Below, piece by piece: positions 24,901 through 36,900 of a DNA stretch of 64,000 nt (position 1 is its first letter; each line of letters starts with the position of its first letter). This DNA comes from Colius striatus (lineage: Eukaryota > Chordata > Aves > Coliiformes > Coliidae): contig NC_084763.1 of NCBI RefSeq assembly GCF_028858725.1, positions 22,067,501-22,131,500 on the forward strand. The letters are read 5' to 3'. The notes under the pieces are model-generated. The model saw only the letters and a program-made list of their open reading frames with translations. It searched no databases and was not told where the DNA came from. The translations under genes were made by a program, and so were the position numbers.

Positions 24901-27900
24901 TCACACTGTTCATAGGAGACACCTACAGGGTCAAGTGTGGAGGGATGACAACCACCAGTGCCTCCTTACTAATGCAGTTTAATAATAGCATTCACTTTTC
25001 TCCCTAGGGTCCACAAGGAATTCCTGGTATAATGGGACCAAAAGGGGAGAAAGTAAGTGTTGTTGTGGTGCTTGGTATGTTTTTGAGAGGCAAAGAATGG
25101 CCAGATATGAGATTGGGAGGGTGTTCACATTTTGGCTTGCCTGCCTAGTCAATGTTGGACCTTACAGATATGAGGATTTACTTCAACATAAATGTAAAGC
25201 TGTGACTTGGTTTGAGGCTGTAATTTAAAGCTTCATCTTTCAGTGTTTATTTTCAGTCTCAAAATATTTTTTATGGCTTCTCACGACAGCTACCTCTGTC
25301 TAGGGTATGCATTAAGAGAGCAGCTCAGGTATACAAACGTCTTTGAATGCCCTGTCCCTCTGGGTTGACATGAGAGGCAGAGCTCTGTTAATTGTGTGGG
25401 TCAACTCAGATATTAAAACTGGCCTGTACGATAAGTTATAACTTCAGCTCTGCAAAGCATTTGCTCCATGATGATGCCTAAAGAGCCTTATATCTGAAGC
25501 TGGGCATGTAATTTCATGCTTTGCTAAGCAAGGGGATGACTGTAGATTCAGGACTGAGGGCACAGAGGCTCTGTTAAAATAATTATTGTCATTTTACCTT
25601 TGGATGGAAAGTCTTGAACAAAAAGATATTCCCAATGTTTTATATTTTAGTTTTTTAAAGTATAAATGCATTGACTAATGAGCTGCTGTGCTTCACACAG
25701 TGCTTCTGAGACTAACATGTTCCTTTCTCTGGCAGGGGGAGATTGGCAGACCAGGAAGAAAGGTATGAACAAAGGTGCTGTCTCAGAAACTCATCTAATA
25801 CTTGACAAACAGCAGCTGTCAGAGAGGGATGCAGATAGTGGTCAAATAATGATGAGCTAATTTTGAAGTTTAACCTGTTTGTGCTGATTCCTCTGTACTC
25901 AGAGTGGATGGTACGGAGCTCTGGGTGCAGGGTTGAAGAATTGGGCTCTGGTTTGAAGAGCTGTCCCACTTGGTTTGAATTTTGCAGGTTCTCTCAGTAA
26001 CAGCACGTGGCTCTGGTCAGACAATTGAAACAAAGCAACATCAAGCTTGTTACTCCCTCAAAATCTAAACAAGGCTCAGCCAAATACCCCTGAAGGAGGA
26101 ATGACCGTTTATGATTACAGAGTTTTGGCATCAATGCAATATGCTGATCACAGTCTTGTGCTTGGTGGCATATAACCCATGATATATTGCCAAAAACATG
26201 TGCCCCTACGTGTGATGAAACAGAATGCATTGTCACAGTTGCTAGGGACCTCCTTTTAATGTAATTAACTGTAATAGAGGACTGAAATGAAGGATGAAAT
26301 TAGATATATACAAGGGGTAGTCACTAACCAGGAAAAGACCTACCCTTCTAATAATATACCAAGGATTTTAACACCTTTCTAATAATAAACAAAGGATTTT
26401 AACACCAGCTATCAATCAATCATTCAAATAAATCCAAAACACATACACAAAAAAAGACTTTTTCTTTAACCTAAATTGTAAATCCCCTACAGTAAACATA
26501 AACTCAAGTGTTCAAAACAGTAATATCTCAGTCACACACCAGCCTACACGAGTGCAACCCTTAAACACAGTACATCTGTATTTATGCTTCTGACAAGAAC
26601 TGGTTTTCACTCTTAGCCCCAAATGTCATGATGACATTTCAAAGATTATATTGTCAAGTGATGTAAAGCAGTGGAACAGTACTAATCTGCAGTGTTTTAG
26701 GAGATACTCAAAGAGTGATTTACAGGCAGTAATTAAAATAGATAAATCACTGTATGCAAGCAGCTATTGCTAGTCACATTATAGCTAACAGAGCACTTAC
26801 AGTTAGTGATATGAAAGTGTGCAGAATAAGAATAATAATAAATAAAAATAGGAATATTTTTATATTCCTATTATATTGATTCTGTTCTTAATGTAAATTG
26901 GATTCATCCTGATGCAGTTGCATGCAAGACTTTTTTGATTTACATAATATTAAGTGAAAAGAAGGTTTAATTTAATGACACTGAGTTTTTTAGGATTATT
27001 ATTTTGACTACGTGTATAGTTTACTCTGTACCTGATTTACTTATTTGAATTAGTATATTATATATATTAGTATATTTCTGTGAGGCCACTCTTCCTTCAG
27101 TAGCATCAGCATAAATTCTATTATGAATATAATTAGTATATTTTGTATTAAAAACAAGGTAAGGGAGCATTTGCAGGTGTTTTTCTGAAAAAAACCATTG
27201 TTTGTTTATATCTCCTGTGTGCAGTGGAAGCCTGTGCATAGTAATGGTGTTAAATGAATCATTGTAATCAATGTTTTCTGTTCAAGGGTAGACCAGGTAC
27301 CCCGGGTGTCCCTGGGATGCCAGGACCAGTAGGATGGCCTGGACCTGTGGGACCGAAGGTAAGGCTAAAATTCACATGGAATAATCTGTTCAGCATCACA
27401 GTTTGAACAGAACATTTGTTTTGGGGAAGTCTCCAAACCACTATCTGCTGGAAGCTGGGAAGCTCCATCAGTGCAAAGACACTCTGTGCTTACTTACACC
27501 GCTCTGTAAAGACCTGCCTGGTCTAGGGTTACACTACTCCACCTTCAGCCTAGCCCCTGTAGCATTTCTTAAGTTGATTAAAATACATCAAAAGGAAATA
27601 GAAAATTAGTCTAATGAAGACTCATCGATAACCACTACTGTCTCAAAATCACACAAATTGGTGTTTCAAAACTGATCATCATCTTTATGGCCCTTCTTTA
27701 TGAAGGAGAATACCAGGTTGATACCAGGGGAAAGAGATTACAACCCATGAAGACTGCCGATCACACCTTTGAAGTTCATTCTCATACAAACAGACATTCT
27801 ATCCTGTGATTTTTTTTTAATAACTAACAGCAGAACAAATGACAAGGTTTCATCTGCATTTATTAAGAAGCTGCAGGACGGTCCTTTGCTGAGTATTATC

Positions 27901-30900
27901 TTATACAAAATGTATACAGCTCTTCACAGGAGTCACAGTAAATGGACTTTCCACTGGGAATTTTGAGGTAACTTGTTTTTCTTCAATCCAGTATGCATCA
28001 GGCAAAACAACTGCACAAAATGTTTCATTTAAAGCTGCATTTTCCAGTTCATCTTTGACTCTTCATTTGCTCCATGAAGGTTGGTGCCCTCATCTCAGAG
28101 AACATGAGGCAATAGTTCTTGCCACTGCAAGAATAATAGTAGGTGACTTCTGAATTCAAGAAGGGAAGCACACCCTCAAGCTCTTCGCAGCCATATTAGA
28201 TGAAGAACATCACGTTACAGCGTGTGGGGATGTAGGCAATCAACAAGAGTAGGTACTTAAAAGGAGCCAATGTTGACTTTGAAATGTGAAACACAGTGTT
28301 GCCCCCAAACGTGTCCTATGATTTCCCACAGTGGAGGCAGTGGGAGTATTGAGGGCAGAAAGAAGGTCCAATTACCTTCTCTCACAATCTTAGTACTGAG
28401 AGCAGAGCAATAAGAAAACTCATTCATTTGGCCTTCTTTTTATAAACTGTAGTTTCATTTATGAAGTCTTGCAAATTTTGATGTTATCTCCTCTTTGTGT
28501 ATTAGTATGCTGCTTCATCACACTCCTAGTTGCATCCCTTACATTCAGTAGTAATGCTTTTTCCTTTACTTAGACTGCAAGTCCTACTTGCTGTTTGATT
28601 CCAGCTCTGCTGTATCGTCTCCACTGTTCTCTGAATGGGTTCACACTTTCATTTCTTCTGGTCTTTATAAATTTTGGTTTCCTGCCTGTCAACGAAGGCT
28701 CCAGATGAACAAAGACCAGCATATCTCAGGGCTCACTTCTGTTGATTGTCTCTCTTTCCTTTCTCTTCTTTTCATCTCTGATCTTCTCAAACTCCTGATA
28801 CACGTAATCACTATAGTCATCTACTACATCCTTCTCCTGCTGTAAATCTCCAGTAAGCTGCTATTTGGAAGGTTTCCTCATTCCCATCTCTGTGCCTTCT
28901 GTTTTTTTCGGATGGGTCTCCTTACTTGCCTTCTCTTTCTTTGACACAGCCTTGGTCCTATCCTTATTTCTCCTACTTTGTTTCTTCAAGTCCTTTCTTA
29001 ACTTCTGCCGGTGGCAGCAGCCAATGCGGAAATCCTCTCCACTTCTAGGACAGTGAAAGCCAAAGGAGAATGAGAGCCAACTGTAGTCTGCTGGTAGCAC
29101 TGCTGCATGTCTGTGGGGACTACTCCGTATTTCACGCTAGGTATAATTAGCTGACAGCAGCCAGAGAAGTTGTTGTAAAGCCTTTTCATGATTTACTGGC
29201 TCCAGACCTCGGCAAAGCATGTGATGTCTCAGAACTGCAATAAAAGTAGTCTGTCTGCCTCCCCAAGCCCCAAAGGCTTGCAGCAACATACCTTTCTTTT
29301 CTGCAACTCAGTGAAAGTGATGTTAGGCAGAGACAATGCACCTTCATGCAGAAAAAAAGGTGCACTGCAGCTGCTAATTTGCTTGCACATCCTTTAATAG
29401 CATCTGACAATACTGAAGCACAAGTTACCCACCCAAGGAAGTGCAAATAGAAGAATAAGAAAACATATGAGGACTCACGCAGAACACAACTGCAGTGCAC
29501 AGCAACCCCAAGGTCAGGCTTGTCTCAACTATTTGACATAAAACCTGAACCACTAAACTGTCAGACATTCAAATATGACCTCATCAGAGAGCCACAACCA
29601 ATAACTCTCTTTATTGACCCCTTTAGGGTGAAAAGGGAGAGTTGGGTGTGATGGGATTGCCAGGTACAAGAGGACCAATGGGCTCCAAGGTTTGTTAACC
29701 AAATGCTGCGCTTTCAGACATTGGTTTCTAATGCTCTGCTGACAGCTGCTTCCCTTGAGAATTTGTGGGAAAGCATTTATTAAGATATATCTTTTCTAAT
29801 ACAGCTAAAATATATGCTCTCCTTCAAGCAAGGTTATGTTGTCTGGTTGGGCTTGGCTGTGTTTTTGGCTTTTCATAAAAATGCTTTGGTATGAATTGTT
29901 GTAATACAAAAATGTATTGTAAAAGCAAAACTCAGTAGAGAATTTGAGTTCTTAAGTGTACCTGCAGCATTAATTCCTGTTTGCAGTGTTTTCCACCTAC
30001 TTCATAAGACTGTGGAAATTTTGGTCCTCTACCAAAACTATGAATCTGTGTTGTCATTTGGATAGCAAGCACAATTCGGTCTGGTTGGTTTAGTTTCTGC
30101 ACATCATTGTCTATAGTACAGCTTCTGTCTTTCCAAATTTAAGCCATAACATTTGAAAGTACTTGAAAAAAAAAACCCCATGTGATCAGTTTATTCAAAT
30201 AAAGAACTGGAGAGAAGACCTGAATATTTTTCTTTATTATGTGTATTTCTTAAAGAGAAACAAATTTCATAGTAGTCTTCACACTAGAAGATTACTCAAG
30301 TATAATTTAATGCTGTTCCACGGGGGAAGAAAAAAGCAAACCCCAAAACCAGAAGAGGAAGGTTATTGCTAAAATTATTTTTAAATTATTAATTGTGGCA
30401 TCTAAGGCTTTATTCACTTTCAGCTACTTTTTATTTCCCTTATTTCCATTTTAAAGCACTACCAATCCTGCTGGCTTTACCTGGCTTTTTCACATAGGCT
30501 TTTGGGCTGAATTGTCTTGCCTTTCATTCACATTTCATAATTCTGTTTCAGTGCAATTTTAGAAGCCATAAGTATTCATTTGCATTTAGAAGTTGATGCA
30601 ATTAATTATTTGTGCTTCATTCTTTTTCTTCACTTTGAAGTTTGAAAGTCCGGATTCTTGGGTGATCTTGAAAGCGAGAAGCATTAAAATATCTATCATT
30701 CCCTTTAGGGTTTTCCTGGAACTAGAGGAGAAAAGGTCAGTGTGACAATAGAATGATATATTATTTAACAATTGGAAACAGTTAGGTTAAAAAAAAAAAA
30801 GTAGGTATAGAAATGAGATTGAATTTTGTTGGCCTGAAGTCTAAATGTCCCACTGAGAAATGAAAGCACACATTGAGAGGGAGCACAGTCTTGTGGCTTG

Positions 30901-33900
30901 GGCTGAGATACTGAAGAAGTGAGTTTCACACCCCATATTTTTTTGAAGAAGTTACAGTGCACTTCCATATAGTTTTCCTACTTTTAGAATAAGTATCATA
31001 ATGCTTAGTTGTTGATCTGGTTTATTTGGGCTGTCTACACTTCAGCACAAAGACAGTTCTTACTGTAAGACCTTATAGTGGGACCTGAACCTGGGTAACG
31101 ACACTTGAGGAAAAAAGTTATGTTTGGAAGTGTTATGTCCAGGAAAGCACATAGTTAAAGTAATTATCTTGGAGAATGAGACACTTTTCCTACAAGCCTT
31201 GCTCTTAATTCTGCTATAATATCAATGAAAGTAATAGGGAAACATTTTAGGGTATCTACCATACACGTCACTCTGAAGATACTGCTGTATTCTGCATGAC
31301 TCCTAATAACGTCTCCTGCAGGAGAAATATTTTTTACTTCCCCATGAAATGGTAGTAATTAATCTGTTGTCACCCTGTTATCTCTTTCCAGGGATCTAGA
31401 GGTGACAGGGGTGAAAAAGGAGTCAAAGGAGATCAGGTAATTTTCTTTTCAAGTAGCTGTGAGCTTTGACTTGCGTGTGAGGACTAATGTAACTTCTGAC
31501 AGCAAAAAAACACAGGAGCCGTATTGATAGAGAGAGCCAGGAGGCATCTTCCTGGGAGCACAAGAGTGGTGAGGGAAGGCAGTGGTCCTACCTGATGGGA
31601 GGGTAGTGGGGCAGCTGCCCCTGTGCCTCCTGGCCTCAGCACATAGTGGCATTGATGAGTCAGAGGGGAATTTCATTGGAAATCCCCCTCTGACTCATCC
31701 TCATCTTCATCCTCTCCTGGTCTGTGCAGTCCAGAACCGCAACAACTTGCCAAAATGCTTTTAGCTGGTGATATGATAATGCTGTGAGGTGAGGTGGGGT
31801 GGGAGGAGTGAAATCCATGGCTTGGGAGTTCTTTCAAGTAAGAAAGGAAAAATAATCTGTTTTTGATGTAAATGGAGAAATGCCATTCCCAAATGTAGAC
31901 TTTGGGAGTTGTCCAGGTGGCAGGGTTGCCTGGAGACAAAAGAACAATTGGGATGTTTTTGGCAGAGGAGAGAAATTAGGCACGAGAGGATTAGACAGAG
32001 GAGTAGTGTTACTATACAAGAGGCCTTACAGTACAATTTTGCTTATAATTCTCCACCTGCATATCACTCACAGTACTGAATGACTGGGGAGATGTGTAGG
32101 TGTTTCACTGGTATCAGTAGGTGGCACTTGCTTTTTCTTTCCTTCCAAGGCAGGTGCTGCTTTGTCAAAGGTCACTCCGTATTTTTTGATGATTTTTCTC
32201 CTTTTAACTTTGCAGGGAGAAACAGGCCTCCCTGGAATGCTGGGCCAAAAAGTAAGTGGATGTGATGTGTTGAGGAGTTGTGTTAGTTGCTGAATAGGGT
32301 CAATGAGTGGCTTCAGGGGCATCCGGGAAAGTATACGACATGGAAAGTCTTGCTTGACTCAATGGCCAACACTTCTTGGACTTAATCAAATTCTTTAGGC
32401 TTTTTATCTCAGGAGAAAACTCTGAAAATTATCTGTTTGTTATTGTAACTCTTTTTTTCTCCAGAGCATTGGTTTGTCATAATCTTCCTCCTGTTCAACA
32501 TATTCAGACTCTTGTTCATAGATTCCTAACTGCGCTAATTATTTGGGTTTTATTCACTTGAAGCAAATAAATATTTCTTTCTTGATACTCTGAATAGAAA
32601 TGACAATATTATAAATAGCAGTGGTAACCCTGCTGACCGGTTTTTATATCATTATTCTGTACTTGAAAAGCAGTCAAAATTCAGATATTGACCTATGGAT
32701 GGAAAGCCTAAAGGAAGATTATTTTATGACATGACCACATCTTTTTTCTGAAATTAGGATAAAGAAATAATGATTAGTTCTAAAGAGGCTAGAAAACAAG
32801 TGAATTCACCCTGAGTGATATTATTATACATGCTTCTTAACACCAAAGCCAAATATTGCCAAGAGGTCAAAGAGTTTGCTAGCCTTGGCTTCTCCAAGTC
32901 TCTGAACACATTTCTCATGTCTCCATTTGACCTTCTCTTTAGGAAAGAAATTTTCAGAGAAATGTGGGTAAATTGTAAGAGATATTTTTCACTTTATGCT
33001 TTTTTTAAAATATTTTATTAGAACTCTGGATTTCTGAGAAAGAAACAGTGCCAGAATTTTCTAGAGGCATCGTGTAAATGAAAGCACTACCCATTCTGCT
33101 GTCTCATGTAAGGCAGATATAACCACATACTGACATCCTGCTTCCTTCCCTCTGTGCCTACCAAGGGAGAGATGGGCCCAAAGGGACAATCTGGAGTTCC
33201 AGGACACAGAGGACCCATAGGAAGACCTGGAAAACGAGGCAAACAAGTATGACCATGGTGTTTTCTCTTCCTGTGACTCGTGGTGTGTGTGTGGTCATGG
33301 CATGTGGCCGTGCAGTCTGTGCTGTCATGGTAGCATGTGCTTTATTGTATGGGGAGGAGGCAGAAGCCTTGACACAACCCACACACAAGCTGTGTAGGAG
33401 TTAAAGCCTGAGCTTGAGGGCTGGAGCCTTATCTGTAGCATTCAGCTCCTTTGCCATGCAGCATGGGGAAAATTGTATTTTCCCTGGCTTGATAGCAAAC
33501 TTGTTGAATACAACTTGAGCAGATCTTAAAACGCTCCTTTGAATCGTAAGCAAGGCCTGAATACTGTTCTTTATTATGTATATTTCTTAAAGACAAACAG
33601 TTTTGTAGTAGTCTTCACGTTAGAAGATTACTCAAGTATAATTTAATGCTGTTCCATGGTGGAAGAAAAGAAAACAAACCAAAACCATAAGAGGAAGATT
33701 ATTGATAATTTTTTTTCCTTAATTATTAATTGTGGCATCTAAGGCTTTATTCACTTTCAGCTACTTTTTATTTCCCTTATTTCCACTTTAAAGTACTACC
33801 AATCCTGCAGACTTTACCTGGCTCTTTGACATTGGCTTTTGGGCTGAGTTGTCTTGCCTTTCATTCATGTTTCATAGTTCTGTTTCAGTGCAATTTTAGA

Positions 33901-36900
33901 ATCCATAAATATTCATTTGCATTTAGAAGTTGGTGCAGAGCTGTGGTCCACCATCAGCCCCACTTGATGACTAGAGAGTTAGCGTGAGGTCCAGGTCTCA
34001 GCATGAGATGTAACGCTGTGGTGCCCTACACTTTGTAGATCCCAGCTCCTGAAGATGGGAGGGAGTAGGGCTGCTCTATTTGCAGGCATATTGCAATGGC
34101 AAATGGAATATAGCCAAAATTCAACACATTTCGGCTCTCTCCAGGTTCTTGGGATGAGCAAAGAAAGGTTCATAGGAAAATACTGCCTTACTGGGTCTCA
34201 GAATGAGAGAAGGATTGCTGTGGATGCTGCAAAAACTAGCTGTCTCTCACTCTCAGGTAGAGAGGCAGCAGCAGCATCTTGCAAAGGAAGTCCCATTGCC
34301 TGGCCATGAGCTTTCTCTCTGGTTCACCACTGCAATGGGCTACACTCTTGCTAGCAAAACCACTGTTTGTGTGCACTGGCAGTAGCTGCCTGTAAACTGA
34401 GGATGATATGCTGTAATGAATTCAACTGGTGTGTCATCTGTGGCAATGAAAATCACTCATCTCTACATCCAAACCTCAGTCCTGTATTACACTGTGATAC
34501 ACTCCTGGTTTCTAGCATGTGCAATAAGTGTGCATTCAGTGTCTGTTCCGGATTGCTGCCAAGCCTTCTTGGACAATGCTTTCTGTCCACACCATCTAAT
34601 TTAGTTGAGTCAAGCTTTGCCCAGGCCCAAGTGTTGGTCAACACAGATCAGCTTGCAGAGCCACAAGGCCTTGGAGATGCCTGATACACAATGTAAAGAA
34701 CCAAAGCACTAAAACACTCTCTCTGTTTCTCCCATTTCCTCTGTTAACACTCAACCAAGATTGATTTGTTAGATGAGATATTTCAGTGGCTGTTCTCACC
34801 ATAGTACTGCACGCCAGGGACAGATTCTTCTGCTCTGAGAAAGGTCAGGGAGACACATAGTGACCTTAACGGATAGTTATCTTGTATGGAAGCTATCCAG
34901 GAATGTGATGGTTGACAAATGGTCCTTAGTTAGAGCTCCAAACAATTAGGCTGGCAGAACTTTTTTTTCAGACTTTCAGATAAATTGCAAAGATCTGGAA
35001 TTGCGTATATATGTAATACTGACTCCTCCACTACAGCAGTTTCCAAGGAGGAGGTAGCAATGTTGGTATAGTTACTTGTACAAGTCACCAAATGGGTGAC
35101 TGGGTGCTCCTTTCCTTTTGTATTTGGTTTAAGCACTGATATTGGGGTACAAAGGAGACCAGTTCCTGTCACTGAATTGCCATGTGCAGAGCCTGTTTCT
35201 TTTTCCTGACTAACAGGGAGAGGAACTTTTTCTTGCTACACCGACATAGGTGTTGATGTCCATCTGCTCAGATACAGGAGCCTGGAGATGTGGCAGTTAA
35301 TGGGCTTAGCTGAAAGTATTTTACTTGCAGTCAAGTTATGCCCAGCACAGCAAGCAGAGACACGTCTGCTTCACCATTGCTCTGATGCCATCAGCTAATA
35401 CCTGAAGTGAAAAAACAGGCAATGTGGAGAAAAATTAAAAGTTAAGTATTAGGGAGGGAATAACAGGTCACCATTTAAGGAAGGTATGTGCAATGTAAGT
35501 CTGCTAGATGACTCATGAGAAACATTTATTGTCCTTGATTTGTCAGGTTTTAAAAGTTAATGTCTGGGTTTTTTTGCAGAATGTACTCATCTGTCCTGCC
35601 AAAGTACTATGCACAAAATATCTTTCCTCAGCATAAGGCAGCAGCAGACACAGCGCTTACAAATCAGCTTGAACACAGTGTGCTTCTTACTTGACCTTGG
35701 ACATTTTGTCACATTACACAGTATTTTAATCAAAAAATGGTGACATAAGGCATGTCATAATTTCAGGAAACAACCAGCGTGACTAAAAGACCTATAGTCC
35801 GGCCCTAAATTAGGATTTCTTGTCCCAAAGCTCAGTACTCAAACAGCTTTCTTGTACCCTAAAGCAATTTCAGTATCAATCTTCTGCAGGAAAATGATTT
35901 CCCTCACCTAATTGGTGACCTAACTATTTCCTTTCTTCTTTTCTAATCCATTGAAAAAACACTTGAGTGTGGCTTTTTAAGGCTCTGTGGCTCTTGCTGC
36001 TGCCTTTAAGTGCTGTAGTTGTCTAGTTGTTTGTTCAGCTGAGAGGATAGTTTTCATTAACATGGGGCCATTTCCTGTCTCCTGATCCAGCTGACATCCC
36101 TAGATAAAAGCAGCTAAATTAGGAAGGTGTCACTTCCACTTCCATTTTGAGATGCATCTTGATTATCTCACATCTTCAGCTCTCCCCTGCCTCTGGGGCA
36201 GGCCCTTCCTAAAAGGTGGCCTGGAGTCTGGAGTCACAAGTCACAGCCTCACTGCTGTGCAACTGAGATATAACACCTGAAGCTTTGTAACCTGTGACTT
36301 GACCCCAAGGGGCAAGTTTTTGGGTTTCAGTCTTGATAGGGAGGTATGGCTAGGGCTTTAGATAATGTTACTTTGAAAGAAAGGAAAGGAATGCAAATAT
36401 TATCCATGGGAAAAGCTTCTCTGAATGCCATTGGTGCACACGGAAAGAAGCAAGCAAAAAATATTGAATATCAGTCTCTGGCATTATTATTTATTCTATC
36501 TATGCTAAACAAGAGAGCATTAAGCAATCATTCTTCCAAAGCAGGAGACACAGAAGACAGCTTGTTTTCAGGCAGTACACGTCTGACTGGTGCCAGCTTG
36601 CCTCTCACAGATTGCTGTTGTGTGGGGGGAAGAGATTTCCACCAGCCTTCTTTGGGGTTACAAAATCCTGATCTGCTAGTTCTGTATTGCATAACCTAAA
36701 AAGTAATTAGGGATCAGCATCACTGACATTCACATAAATCCTGAAATATTTTGATGGCACAGAGCTTACCTAATAGGATTACACAAAGCAAATATTCAAT
36801 TAGTTCTTTATGGGCCATGTAGCTACAAATTATTTTAATGTATACTACTATATATGCTTCATTACTCTGAAATTAGACATGCATCCACTCATCATGTGCC

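Noticed and set aside
27268-27468. Minus-strand frame rich in Gly-Pro (GTPGVPGLP-like)
   Set aside because: Gly (GGN) and Pro (CCN) codons are complementary, so the antisense of a collagen exon also looks collagen-like. The real exon is 27287-27358 on the + strand.
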